Source of the DNA: Valencia hispanica
Taxonomy: Eukaryota; Chordata; Actinopteri; Cyprinodontiformes; Valenciidae
Length of the DNA: 64,000 nucleotides
Direction of reading: 5' to 3'
Assembly: GCA_963556495.2 (NCBI GenBank)
Contig: OY747721.1
Span: forward strand, 35,030,849-35,094,848
Shown: positions 12,026 to 23,274 of the stretch, piece by piece
How positions within the stretch are numbered: the stretch's first letter is position 1
How the letters are laid out: every line of letters starts with the position of its first letter
Notes under the pieces: generated by a model
Seen by the model: the letters and a program-made list of their open reading frames with translations, nothing else
Databases searched by the model: none
Told to the model about the DNA's origin: nothing
Made by a program: the position numbers and the translations under genes

Positions 12026-12166
12026 GGAAGGAAGGAAGGAAGGAAGGAAGGAAGGAAGGAAGGAAGGAAGGAAGGAAGGAAGGAAGGAAGGAAGGAAGGA
12101 AGGAAGGAAGGAAGGAAGGAAGGAAGGAAGGAAGGAAGGAAGGAAGGAAGGAAGGAAGGAAGGAAG
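12026..12166 (+). repeat. (GGAA)n tetranucleotide microsatellite
   Basis: About 35 nearly perfect GGAA units over 141 bp, broken only at the end (GCAAG at 12166-12170). It reads as KEGR repeats on one strand and as SFLP repeats on the other; these are not genes. Confidence 0.98.
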
Positions 12167-12169
12167 CAA

Positions 12170-12685
12170 GCTCAATTTGGCCAAAGTCCTTTAACATAGC
12201 GGTTTACCAGATCGTTCAATTAGTTATCAAATCAAGACACAGCACACTAATAATAAAAAAAACTGGTTAATCACACTTGAACAAGAAATGTGTCATTGAA
12301 CTGAGAAATATTTTTAAAAGAGCCTTCAAAACACAACAGAAAAACACATTTGAAATGAAATAGTCTATTGAACTTGGAAAAGCAGGTAAAAATGTGTGAG
12401 TAAAAGGATGTGATATTAGATGTCAATTACCTGAAGGAGAAAAGAATGCACTACATAGTACTGACTCACACTGGAAAATGCATAATAGCCCCATGTAAAA
12501 GTAGCAACTGTTTTTCCTCAAATTGGATTGCTCATGGCCTTGTGTAAAATCTTGTAAATGTGTTTGGTTAGGCACGTGCCGCATTATTTGCACATCTGAT
12601 TACATATCAGATTAGTGCTTTCTGAGAAATTTCTTCTCCGATGTTCCAAACACAAAGTACAGAAAGCCCTGTGCGCTGGAAGATA
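12170..12685. other. Spacer, nothing recognised
   Basis: About 500 bp between the GGAA array and a Tc1-like left end. No motif seen. Confidence 0.5.
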
Positions 12686-12687
12686 TA

Positions 12688-13594
12688 CAGTGCCTTTACA
12701 AAGTAGCCTATTCACCCCTCAGAAGTTTAACCCTTGCTTTTACAAATCAATCATGATCAGCATAATTTGGCTTTTTTGTCAAAGAAAATGTTTGAAAACC
12801 GATTTCTACAAAATAATGACAATTGAATAAAAATATGAATCATAAAAAAAGTAATTTCATGAATATTCACTTTCTTTAAACTCCATCCATCCATTATCTA
12901 TACCGTCTAACCTATGCATTGTTGCGGGGGGTGGGGCAGACCTGGTGTCTATCTTGCTGCAAGGCAGCAATGCTACCAACTGCACCACTGTGCAGCCCCT
13001 CCCCCTTTAAGGTGACGGACCCAATTCAACAGGGGTCGGGTCAATTGGTGCTATTAGTCTCATAATGAGTAGAATGGAGATCACCTGAGGGCAGTGACCC
13101 GACGCATCCAGCTACAGCTACACAGAGATGGTTTGAAGACAACAAGGTAGATGTTCTGGATGAGTGGCCTGGTCAAAGCCCAGACCTCAATCCCACAGAG
13201 AATTTGTGGCAGGATTTGAAATGGGCTGTTCACACCCTATCCCCACACAGCCTGACAGAGCTGGAACAGTTTAGCAGGAAGAATAGAGGAAAACTGCAGC
13301 GTTCAGATGTGCAGCCTGACCGAGACCTATCCACACAGACTCCATGCTGTGATTGCAACCAAAGCTGCATCTACTAAATACAGACTTGACGGGGATGAAT
13401 GTTTATGCAATCACTTATTTAATGTGAAATATTTCTATTTAATTGTCATTATTTTGTAGAGTCCATCTTTCCCTATGATTTTTTTTGTCATTCTTTTTGT
13501 CAAAAAGCCAAATTTTGTGGATCATGATTGATTTTTAAAAGCAATAAGAAAGATAAAACATCCAAGGGGGTGAATACTGTTGGCATCATAACTG
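12688..13594 (+). mobile_element. Tc1-like transposon with long inverted repeats, internally deleted
   Basis: The left end (12688-12880) and right end (13410-13594) are inverted copies of each other over about 170 bp; shared blocks include 'caatcatgat', 'ttggctttttgtcaaa' and 'tacaaaataatgacaattgaat'. Between them, 13135-13400 encodes the end of a DD34E transposase with the third catalytic motif as GQSPDLNPTENLWQDLK, followed by frameshifted C-terminal sequence. The N-terminal domain and the two catalytic Asp are deleted. A SINE piece sits inside at 12886-12999. Confidence 0.8.
12886..12999 (-). mobile_element. tRNA-derived SINE fragment nested in a Tc1-like element
   Basis: On the minus strand it begins GGGCTGCACAGTGGTGCAGTTGGTAGCA, a tRNA-like pol III box A region, and ends with 'ggatggatgga' as in the 3' tail of fish SINE/L2 pairs. 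It is the same head as in the fuller copy at 27655-27913, but box B and the body are deleted. Confidence 0.6.
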
Positions 13595-13669
13595 TTGTGG
13601 TCACATAGGAGAGGTTTAGCTGAAACAAAGAAGCAATGTCAGTGGTGTGTTAGTTTTTTCACAGTGTTG

Positions 13670-13763
13670 AAAGTGTCTAGTAAATATTGGTTATCAGTTA
13701 TAACGGTATTACCAATATCAAATATCGATATTGGTAAAAAAATTCATATTAGTGCATCCCTAA
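13670..13763. mobile_element. Single hAT-type terminus
   Basis: The stretch with alternating 'accaatatc/gatattggt' ends in TTAGTGCATCCCTA, the reverse of the TAGGGATGCA start used by many hAT elements in fish. No opposite end was found, so it is a truncated copy. Confidence 0.4.
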
Positions 13764-13769
13764 ATTTGT

Positions 13770-14595
13770 AGCCAAACTCCATAAACTTTTTCTAAAAATA
13801 GGCTTTCAATGTTTTGTTATGCGATGCCAAAAGTGCTTTCTACATTACCAGGTAATGAGATGATAACACTGTGTGTTATTATTGTTATTAATCCTCTACA
13901 TATTGTATTATACAGCAGTCCGGGACCGGCTGTTAATGTCTGAGCACCAAAATACTGGGGTCATTGTGTTGTGGCTAAATGAGGCCATTTTAGATAATCA
14001 ATCTTTAGCAATGACTGAAAAAATGACTGCTTGGGGTTTTCTTTGAGGTTCTGTGAAGTTATTATTTCTAATATTTCCCTCCCAGATGAATCATGTTACA
14101 TGTCTTAAGATATCTTACATGTCTTCTCTGTATATAAACTACACAAACTAAAAGTCCTTTTGGATAACAGGGTGCTAAAGGTATTTTCCTCCTCACACGC
14201 TTTTGTCCTTGAAGATCTGAATGAATTGTTATTTATATCTATATTTAGCTTCGCTGTGTGTGGCTCATTCCGTTGAGAAGCACAAATAAAACTGCAACGA
14301 CAATTTATCAGCACTCTGTTGTTTCTCAAAAGCATACTTTTAAACATCTTGCAGTGACATACGGTATATGTATATTTGTATGATTATGGTTATTTTGAGC
14401 GAGCTTAGTCATCACTTTGACCCATAACAGGAGGTGTAGCAGTACAAGCTTCCAATAGGAGGTTACAAGGTAGAAGACAAAGCAGTGACAGATCATTGTG
14501 ATTATTGAGAAGGATTCGTATAATCTTTGAGAAATAAATTGTTTTATAAAAGCTAGATATTTTTCCCCCCCAAAATGACATACTACTTTTGCGAT
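13770..14595. other. Spacer, nothing recognised
   Basis: About 800 bp, AT-rich, with open frames below 81 codons and no domain. Confidence 0.5.
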
Positions 14596-14599
14596 TCTT

Positions 14600-14722
14600 C
14601 ATTATATTTTGAGAGAAGCATGTCCCATTTTCAATCACAATCAAATTTCTTGGTTAAATGAAAATAGTTTTAAGTCTAAATCTGCCAGGGGTATGGATAA
14701 TTTTGGTCTTAACTGTAGAACT
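14600..14722 (+). mobile_element. Right end of a Tc1-like element
   Basis: The sequence 'aagtctaaatctgccaggggtatggataattttggtcttaactgta' is the inverse of the left-end style seen at 16738 ('taagcccaaaattattcataacgctggca'). This is a terminus of the fish Tc1 family whose ends carry an 'aataattttgg' core. No transposase sequence is attached. Confidence 0.45.
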
Positions 14723-14724
14723 TT

Positions 14725-15165
14725 TAAGATACACAGAAGAAGAATTGCATGAACAGGTTTTAATTTGTTTTGGATTTTCTCTGACCCACACATGGTGAAA
14801 TGTAAATAAAGGCACAAATAACGACATAAACGTAAGTAGAGGCTGGCTATGTTCTGGGGGGACGGCTCTGGAACCTCCTGAGATGAATGTAGAAAGAAGG
14901 ATTCTTCATAAAACAAAGAACATTACCGATGACCCTAAGCTTCCTGTTCATGGGACTGTTATAAAACAAAAAAATGTTTTTAGTCAGAGGCTTCTTTAGA
15001 TCCAAGGAATACTGACCGCTACAGGAGATACGGTCTTTGCACAACCATCAGCATCTACAACAACTTTTTGAAGAAACCTGAATGATATGAGTTCCATCAT
15101 TTAATTTCGCTTATGAATGAATAAGGTATTTTTGAATTAAATTGAACTGAACTGAAATTGAACTG
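14725..15165. other. Spacer, nothing recognised
   Basis: About 440 bp without a recognisable feature apart from a short run of 'gaattgaa' near 15140-15180. Confidence 0.5.
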
Positions 15166-15169
15166 AATT

Positions 15170-15790
15170 GAATTGAATTTCTGGTGCTACAAGTTTCAGA
15201 ATGTCATCAAACTAGACAAGGCCAAGACCTACCAAGAGACGTTAGCTTCCAAGATAAGGTCATAAAATCGAATGAAAACATAGTTTATCTGGCTGTGTTA
15301 TCAGTTTGCCATGGTTTGGATTATCAGCCCACAGATCGCCTTGTGGTAAACGCTTAAGAGACACAGAGCAACAACTGGCCACAATGACAACAGATGTGTT
15401 CAGAGAATTTAAGGTTATGCTTCTAAACCAAAGAACACAGTATAAGCCGTTTGCTTGTTCCAACAAGACAACGACCCTAAACACACAAAAACAGATTTGG
15501 ATATAAATATAGCAGACTAAGATTTAGTTTACAGGATGACCTCGATTAAGGCCCAACCTCAGTTCTGTTGAAAGTTTAAGGATGACGATTAACAGCCAGG
15601 TCCGTGCCAGGAAAACAAACAATTTAAAGCCTCACCAACTCTGCTAAAAAATTTCAAGAATCTAGCTAGATCGTGCCAGGAGCTTATTAATGGATACAAG
15701 AGATTACTGCCGTGGAGGTTTATTTGAGCCTGTACTCTGTATCTGATGAGGATTATTTCTAATCTCCACAAAGCGGTTGTTGTTGTCAAC
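15170..15790 (+). mobile_element. Tc1-like transposon relic, catalytic region
   Basis: Around 15455-15495 the plus strand reads QQDNDPKHTKT-like (the second catalytic Asp motif) with disruptions. It is followed by 'ctcgattaaggcccaacctcagttctgttgaaagtttaaggatgacgattaacagccaggtccgtgccaggaaa', a decayed form of the third-motif region and the 'KSQVQARKP' stretch. Stops are frequent. No inverted repeats are recognisable. Confidence 0.65.
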
Positions 15791-15821
15791 AATCACTGAA
15801 GTTTTTTTGCTATACTTACAA

Positions 15822-15844
15822 CCCCCCCCCCCCCCCCCCAAAAA
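15822..15844 (+). repeat. Poly-C / poly-A junction
   Basis: Eighteen C run directly into five A, just downstream of the Tc1-like relic. Confidence 0.95.
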
Positions 15845-15849
15845 GACAA

Positions 15850-16490
15850 GAATTGGTCAAATAAAGAATTGAAAGCTTAAAATTTATACTGCTGTATGGC
15901 AGAATTCGTAGCTACGAATCTCTGACCACGACTAGTGAGAAGGACAAATGAAGGACACAATGTTGTCCATGTTTGTGTCTCACTGTAGGCTGCAAATCAA
16001 AAAAATAACAAAGACATCATGAACCTTGAACAGCGGAGTGACAAAACAGGAGGGATAGTATATCTGTTTTTTGAGGGAAATGGACAGATGTGAAATTTTA
16101 ATGACTTCAAAATATGTAGATGGGCCTAAAAGCAGACAAATCAACAAAGAAGGCAAAGAGAGAAAAAAAATTGTTCAAAGACAATAACTAATAAAATAAA
16201 AAGTAAATGTGATGATTAGTAAACTTTGATTCCCTATTATTCTCCAATCTAACAGATCCAGTCCACCCACAGTGACCAAATATACCAAATGTTGAGATGA
16301 ACTTTGTATCTTGGTGTTTTGTGATAGTAGTTAATCTTGTAACATTGTAATTATCAGTAACGTCTATAGATTATTTTTCCTTTTCAAGATAGTCTTTTGG
16401 AAAACCTTTTTAGGGCAGGATAATGGCCTAAAAGTTGCCCTCTTAGGTTTAAACAAATTAGACAAAAGTGAAAAAAACTTTTTTTTTTTT
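15850..16490. other. Spacer, nothing recognised
   Basis: About 640 bp, AT-rich, ending in a T-run (16480-16492) next to the exon-like segment at 16495-16610. Confidence 0.5.
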
Positions 16491-16494
16491 TTAC

Positions 16495-16610
16495 CTGTGG
16501 CTACGGAAAACATTGAGCAGAATGATGATAAGTCCCAGACTGCAACAGGCCCGGTAGGGGCTGCCAAAGAGCCTGGAGAGTCCCCGTGTACGATGCTCCC
16601 ATCGTGCCAC
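16495..16610 (-). CDS. Candidate host exon (116 bp), identity unknown
   Basis: On the minus strand a pyrimidine-rich tract ending CTTCTTACCTTCCAG precedes 16610, and CACAG|GTAAAA follows 16495, giving acceptable splice sites around 116 bp. Two of the three frames are open. One contains [20 protein letters not shown], a plausible membrane-spanning stretch preceded by Arg residues. The segment is clearly more GC-rich than its surroundings and matches no transposon I know. I do not recognise the protein. A chance ORF or old repeat is possible; 116 bp is too short to decide by eye. Confidence 0.28.
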
Positions 16611-16737
16611 CTGGAAGGTAAGAAGATCATCAGAGGGTAACAATTAGTTCGAGTTCAGAAATCCTCCACTGACAAATAAATCAGAGTGCAATTTAAAGAT
16701 GAACCGACAATGGTTGAGATTTTGCTGCTGGACAATC

Positions 16738-17035
16738 AATTGTAAGCCCAAAATTATTCATAACGCTGGCAAATTTAGACTTAAACTCATTTCCAAGAAA
16801 CACCTGAGCACATGAGTCTTTATGGTTGGAAGGCCTCCTTGCCATCATACTAATCCTTAGCTCCTAAATTGACTGGCCAGATTCTCCAACTTGAATGGGA
16901 CTCGATGATCTATCAGTGTCAAGTCGATACTCTTTTTGGGCCACTCCATACTTTCCGTAATAAGAAACATGTTGGCCAAAAAAAAAAAAAAGATAAATTC
17001 AAACCTTAATCTTCCAGGGTATGAATAACTTTATT
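16738..17035 (-). mobile_element. Small Tc1-like element with inverted ends
   Basis: It begins 'taagcccaaaattattcataacgctggcaaatttagactta' and ends 'ccagggtatgaataactttattaca', an inverted pair of Tc1-type termini. The middle (16870-16960) reads, on the minus strand, like the 'WPSKSPDLNPIEN'-side text of Tc1 transposases in decayed form (plus strand: 'cagattctccaacttgaatgg...gggccactcca'). About 300 bp remain from the usual 1.5 kb. Confidence 0.6.
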
Positions 17036-17261
17036 ACATGTGGAACAAGTTCTTGTGGTATGAGATCCGTATTCGAGAGTTGCTTCCCTTTAGTCGAAAC
17101 TTAAGGGCACGCACATCGAAAGTACCACGGTGGGATACCCCAACTGACGAGCATCGGTCGCCACCTTTAACACAGATTTGACTGTAAGTGCCTGAAGTGG
17201 ACCGTACCAGAACAGATCACTGAATTTCAGCCGTGGATAGTTTTATGAAAATGGTCGACGC

Positions 17262-17567
17262 TGTCAGAGCCATCAGCTCTCCGTCCTGCTCACTCCTGTC
17301 TAATTATTGTCTGGACCTGTCTTTAGTCTTTCACACCTGATCCTCCTTCCCTTTTTGTATATTTAAAGCCTTCATTTCACTCCCCGTCAGTTCATTAATG
17401 TCTCCATGCTGTGTCTCATCCTATTGTCTCCCTCCTGCTCATTCGTATCAGCCTGTCGTCCTGTATCGTTGTTTCTGCCTTCATCGTCATCACCATCATC
17501 CTCAATCCAATAAGCAACCTTGCCCCTTTACCCACGTCTGCATGTGGATCCATGCTATATCCTGACA
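17262..17567 (+). mobile_element. Probable degenerate solo LTR
   Basis: A pyrimidine-rich block begins TGTCAGAG and ends CCTGACA, similar in ends and composition to the verified solo LTR at 4813-5515, with a TATA-like 'gtatatttaaa' near 17358. Flanking 5-mers do not match (GACGC and TGCTC), so the target duplication is lost or the boundary is wrong. An alternative is any pyrimidine-rich repeat. Confidence 0.4.
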
Positions 17568-17569
17568 TG

Positions 17570-20005
17570 CTCCTAAATAGAACTGGTTTGAAAAACAATT
17601 GAAACAGCAACTGTCGACCAAACTCCACAGTTTGTGTGACCTGTTAATAAAACAATAATAGTAGCACATTTTTTTATACTTTACACTTTACACTACTTGT
17701 CAGGTAGCAGTAAAAACTCTAGGTCACAACAGCACAGATAAGTGGTGGAAAAGGATAAAGATCTCTAGATCATTCACCAAAGAACAATTAGAGGCCAGAG
17801 CTGTGAAGGACACATGGAATGTGAGTTTTCATCCTTTTGCCTTTCTTTGAGGCATACTGAAAAAAATAGGACTCTAGTTTAAACAAATGGTAAAAAAAGA
17901 AAATAGATGCAAAAATAATATATTTCCAACTCTGATATGAAATCTTGGTCCCAGAAACAAGTGCAAACTTGAAACAAAGAAATTAATAAAGAATAGAATT
18001 TGATTCTGATATTCAAAGTTTCATGAGCACTTCACTTTTTGAAAGTACCAATCACCTTACAACTGAATGCAGTGATATCCAGTACTAAGCTTTTGTAGTC
18101 TATGCAATTTGAATTCTTAGACCACAATGCAAAGCGGCTGATCTGGATTACATTTGATAGGAACCAACTCTGATTCAAATACCTTGACACATTTAAGGCA
18201 ATTATATGTTTACTTCTGGCACTTGGCTTCTATTTTACATCCTATTGTGTTCGAAGGAGATGACCCTAGTAAGTAATTGTCAAATTACATAAACTGAGGC
18301 TATTGAGCCTGTCTATTTCATTGCATTTTCCACTTTTCCATGTGCAGGCTGCAAAAGCAACAGGTCAAGGAGAGAAGACTCAACATTTCTCTCTCAAGAA
18401 ATACTTTCCAGCCCCCTTTCAACTTTCAGAGCCGAGCCCAGTGAAAAAGAGGCATCCTAAACAGATACCTGTACCCCCATTTCCTCTGCGTGAACATGCA
18501 AAATGTAGCGGTCGAGCAACCAAGTGGGTGGAAGGGGTAAAAATGGAATCAGTCTGCTGTTTGGATCTGCTATTCAACAGTTTCAGCTCTACTACAACAG
18601 TTCGGAGTAGTGTTACAGCAAAAAACACTGAAATATATTGGTCCGTCCAGTGAATCAGTCATGAACGGAATCCCGTTATCTCCTGAAAGTGACTACTTTA
18701 AAGTAGACATGGCCTGAAATTAGATAATCATGGAACACTATCTTTCTATATTGTGTCACCAATCTAAATAATTGAATTCATGTGTTCCAACCACTCCAAC
18801 GGCTACAAAAATGTATGCCGACTGCTTCTACAAACAATTGGGAAAGCATTGTACTGTGACAGGATACAATCTGTGAAGTACTCATGAAATATCCTCACTA
18901 CTAAACATTCATGCTTAACTGTTAGTGATATTATAATAAAGAGGAAGCAAAAAGGAATGGCAGCAACTCATCTTCAAAATGATCGACCATGTAAAAATCA
19001 ACGTATGCGCTCAGAGATCGCTAACTGTTTGCAGAAACAGTAGCTACAGACCTTTAAATTCATGTGGCCTTCAGGTCAGTAGAAAGCTTAATGGAATGGG
19101 TTTCTATTACTTTGCAACTGCATCCAAAGCTTACATAACCTAGTGAAAATTGGATGCAGTAGTTGAAAGCAAGCCCCCACTGAACTATAAATGGCAGACC
19201 TATAAAAATTCCACCCACATTGTTGGGGTTTTACGGGACCCATAAGGGGACATGGGAAAAGAAAATGGTTTCTTATGCGCACCGGTTACTTTATCGTGCT
19301 TACCAGGTACTTTCTTGTACTTTCTTGCAGTCCGCTGAAAAAAATCTTCAGGGCATGATTCAAGCCTTGTGCTTACATTCAAAAGGGAGAACAGCATCAA
19401 CAGGTGCTGACTAACTGGTATCCCTAGTGATAAAACCTGCAGTGTCACCTGCTCCATGCATACATGCACAAATGCCGCAGGCCAGTGCGCAAATCCTCCA
19501 AGCAGTATCATATATTAATATTATAATGAAATGTTTCTTGCTTGAAAGTAGACGTGTCAGTAAAGGAGACAGTAATTTGAGAGGCCAATTGGACTTTATG
19601 AACTTCAGACGCCTTCAAAGCCACAAAAAATATATATTGTTTCGCCAAGAATTTCTGCTTGGTTGGCCTCTTACATTTAAGGATCATTCATCTCTCACAT
19701 ACATTATGCCATTAATTATAGTGAAGCTGGAGTTTTTCTGCACAGAACGGCCAGGATTACCAAGGAAACCCATTTGTTTTTGATGCACTTCAGAGCTTTT
19801 CTTTTTCTTCGTAGTTCCAAATTCAAGACTACAACGTGTCGCGAACGCGCCTACATTGTAAGCAGTCTGGTCGCATCAGATCATTGTGAGAATAATAATA
19901 AACGGCTTTCAGTGCCGTTTGAAAATCAAGACAAAACACCTCTGGCTTTCAAATTTTCTTGATTGAATAAAAATACCATATCCACAGCACTGCATTTTGT
20001 AGAGA
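17570..20005. other. Spacer, no element recognised
   Basis: About 2.4 kb without assignable repeats. It includes the weak exon-like stretch at 18349-18536. Other open frames (for example around 19200-19511 minus and 19427-19783 plus) show no domain, and their codons look like translated non-coding DNA. Confidence 0.5.
18349..18536 (+). CDS. Weak candidate exon
   Basis: A good acceptor context (TTTTCCACTTTTCCATGTGCAG) precedes GCTGCAAAAGC at 18349. The frame stays open and reads Pro/Lys-rich protein (…FSLKKYFPAPFQLSEPSPVK…) until a GT at about 18537 (GGAAGG|GGTAAA, a poor donor). The open frame continues past it to 18653. I do not recognise the protein, and a frame of this length can arise by chance in 64 kb. 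Confidence 0.18.
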
Positions 20006-20011
20006 AACGTC

Positions 20012-20690
20012 AATTCAATTCAAAAATACTTTATTGATCCCAGAGGGAAATTAAGTGTTGTTGTAGCACATACTAATTCATAATTTGAGGAGTTGTTGAT
20101 CATAATGGCTGTGGGCAGGAAGGATTTCCTCTAGCGGTCTGTGTTGCAACAAAACTGAAGAAGCCTCTGACTTAAGACACTGTGTTGTTGTAGGATAGTC
20201 TCATGAAGAGGATGCTCAGGGTTATCCATAATGTTTTTGATTTTATGAAGAATCCTTTTTTGCATTATCATCTCCAGATGTTCCACAGTCGTCCCCAGAA
20301 AAGAACCAGCCTTCTTTATCGGGTTGTTTAGCCTTTTAAAATCCCTGCCTCTGATGCTGCTACCCCAACAGATGATGGCCAAAGAGATTACACTCTCCAC
20401 AACAGACTTTTAAAAAGATATGCAGCATCTTGCAGCTTTCATCAAAGGATGAATACAGTACTTGTTAATGATTAAATAATAATTGTTCTTAGCATTCTTC
20501 AAACTACACTTAAGTTTATGGTTACTGTCCCTGGCATCTTAAAAACAAACTGATGTCCTTGTTACTGGGACCTCTATGTCACCATCCAAAATCTCCACGG
20601 AAGAATTCCACTTTGGAAACTGTTTTTAGGCAATCAGTTTTGACCATTTTTCTTTTTACCAACCTTGACTGGATGTGAAAACGGAGAAAA
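20012..20690 (-). mobile_element. Rex1-type LINE, 3' end
   Basis: On the minus strand 20400-20131 encodes the Rex1 C-terminal region: ESVISLAIICWGSSI, then RDFKRLNNPIKKAGSFLG and NIMDNPEHPLHETILQQHSV, ending CNTDR. Further upstream (20600-20450) the frame is broken. The 3' end reads, on the plus strand, 'ttcaattcaaaaatactttattgatcccagagggaaatta', the signature tail of fish Rex1-like LINEs. It is 5'-truncated; only the last part of the reverse transcriptase ORF remains. Confidence 0.82.
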
Positions 20691-20694
20691 GCTA

Positions 20695-21125
20695 GAAAAG
20701 TACTCGGAGCGCAGCTCAATCTGTTTTGCAATATATTCAGGTTAATGGGGACATGGCCAAAAACTAGTGAGTAACGCGCCTTTAGTTTTCACACAGACTC
20801 TGATTTTCTCGACCAGATTTCTCTCTTGTAATCGGCAATAACAGTGCAGGAGCCTTTTTTCTGCCGGTAGACTTGCAGTGTGCAGCAAAATTTAGGACAG
20901 GTTGCAAGTTTACTCCATCTTAATCCCATCTTCCTGTCCTGAATGGAGTTTTCATTGCTGCAAGGGTGGAAAAAAGGCTGTCTGTGCATGAACATTTGCT
21001 CTGCACCATCATTGGTTGGTAGACCAGCCTATCACAATTAACAGCAGCCAATTAAAGCATCAATGTTCTGGAACTTTCTAGAGTAGTAGCGAAGGGCATG
21101 AATGAAGTGCAGGAAGAATGGGAGA
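20695..21125. other. Spacer, nothing recognised
   Basis: About 430 bp with no assignable feature. Confidence 0.5.
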
Positions 21126-21128
21126 GAG

Positions 21129-21650
21129 CAGTAAAGTGGACCCCCAGTTTTCGCGGAGGTTAGGAAACAGTCTTCCATGAATAGCTGCAATCCACGAATA
21201 CTTGAGGCCCCCTCTAAAAACTCTATTAACTGCCTATTTTAATGGTTCAAACACAAAATATACCATAATACGCATAAATACACAAAGTGGAAATCGGCTT
21301 ATCACTACCACAGGATCTAACATCCAGGGTTATCCCTATTTCTGCTCTTTGGGGTACAGCCAATCAGCGGCAAGAAAAAGGAATGGTGCTCTTGGATTGG
21401 TTGCTTTGCAAACACCAGCCAAGAGCATGTATTTTTGTCTTTTGTATATTGTAGATATTCATTTCAATATCAAATTCAAAACTACTTTTGATCCCAGAGG
21501 GAAATTAAATCTTGTTGTAGCTCATACAGATATGATCCAGGGAAAAACCCACGAATAGTTTCGGAAATAGTTGGGAGTCACTTTTCACAGAAAAGTCTGA
21601 GGATACGTGAATCCAAAAATAATAAACCGCGAATAGGTGGGGGTTTACTG
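21129..21650. mobile_element. pogo/Tigger-like non-autonomous element
   Basis: The right end reads CCGCGAATAGGTGGGGGTTTACTG followed by TA (21651-21652); its reverse, CAGTAAACCCCCACC, is a Tigger-style terminus. The left end CAGTAAAGTGGACCCCCAG (from 21129) with 'ttcgcgg' matches it imperfectly. There is no transposase frame, and a Rex1 tail fragment lies inside at 21460-21525. The left TA duplication is not preserved. Confidence 0.6.
21460..21525 (-). mobile_element. Rex1-type LINE tail fragment
   Basis: Plus-strand 'ttcaaaactacttttgatcccagagggaaattaaatcttgttgtagc' is the same tail as at 20012-20060. It lies inside the Tigger-like element, so either it inserted there or the element carries it. 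Confidence 0.65.
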
Positions 21651-21659
21651 TATTGACTT

Positions 21660-23270
21660 TTTAGTTCTTTGTTGTTTAATGTACACAGGAAAGCTTTGTG
21701 TGTGTGCGGGCAAGTAACTGTAAGTACATAACATTTGAAAGTAACATATTATATGTTGGATTATAATTACTAACAACTAACTCAAGTTGTATTTAGCTAA
21801 TGTATCATAAAATTGCGCATGTAAAAGTAGGTTCATGTAAATGTGCCTGTCATGTACGCAAATATTTAATATATCCTTTATTGAACCCGTTGATGCCTAG
21901 GATTTATTTGATTAGTTATTAGTGGCTACTAATAGTTGCACTGTATCAAAGTTGATAAAAAGAAGTTTAATAAATACTTTTTGCACAAACCATGTGCTAT
22001 GAACAATCAATAGCTTGACCTACCAGGGCAGTATTTAGAGCAGCAGTCGTGATGTCATGAACAATCTCGGTTTGTCCAGCTTGTTTAGAAATGTCAGCCT
22101 TCATACGGGGCTAATTTACAGAAAGCAAAATCAGCTCTGCGAGATCACCCAGCTGTAGTTATAAGTTCTTTAACAAATGACAAAAGTCAAAGTAGTTTCT
22201 GACTGTGAGCTGAGGATGTGGATAGAAGCTTTTCAGAAAAAGCAAAAAGAGCACAACTGTTTCTGTGGCAACAGCTTTTCTATGTTTAGAACCAGGAAAA
22301 AATAATTAAAATGAGTAAAGGTTAGAGCAAACAACTTTAACACAATAGGAAAAAAATAAAGTATTTAATATGGGAAGAACATAAGTGCAACCGATAAACT
22401 CCCACTAAAACTTCAGAAACAACTACTGGCAGAATGATACCTCTGGTTTCCTTTATGCTCTGAGATCCTTCTCTCTTTGTCCCGGCCGCCAGCTGACTCC
22501 AACTTATTGTTCTCTAACCTCTTCCTTTGAACAGAATGCTGCTGTATAATTAGGTCCCGTTGGTTGAGAAGGTCTCTTTCGCCCCAGACTCATGCTTACA
22601 TCCACATGCTGATTACATCAGAGTCTGCTCTGTGGGGCACTGAGACACAGCAGTGCACCACAAAGCGCAACAAAAACGATTATAATGAGGGAAGAATTAA
22701 TGATTAGTCTTCCAGATAGCACATTTGGGGAAAATCACATCTATGACAGCATCTGTTATAATGTCGCTGTGTGGCATTTTAGACTTGGAGGCATTATGTA
22801 ACAACATCCTTTTATGTTAAATAACAAAAGGTTTTTACACTGCGACTCAAACGTGGAAGAAACATCCTGATGAATTGATCGCACACACACACACACATGC
22901 ACCGATAACGACCCGCCCATGTCGGAGAAACCCAACTGTTGCAACATGTTAATAGTAAGTATGCTCCATGTCTGTAGTAAGCATAGTTATAGGTTAAAAC
23001 GTATTATAAACTGCCTAGACAAATGGATAACCATATAACATTTATAGATGATTACGTTTGTAGTTTCCTTGACCAGACCAGAGCAAACATGAGTTGTGCT
23101 TGAGTTTTCCATTTTTTTCCATATTCCACCAATCAATTAACTGTTTGACTTGACTTTTAATAGTCTATGTTTAATGGATTCAGGAAATCTGACTACAGCC
23201 AGAAGAGATGTCGCAAAGGAGTCAAAATAGCCCCATGCAAACGTCACTGAATATGAAAGTAAACAGTGGT
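21660..23270. other. Spacer, nothing recognised
   Basis: About 1.6 kb. It holds a short (CA)n run near 22881-22897 and no other assignable feature. Confidence 0.55.
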
Positions 23271-23274
23271 TCAA

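Noticed and set aside
11951..12270. Open frames of KEGR or SFLP repeats
   Set aside because: They are translations of the (GGAA)n microsatellite in several frames, not proteins.
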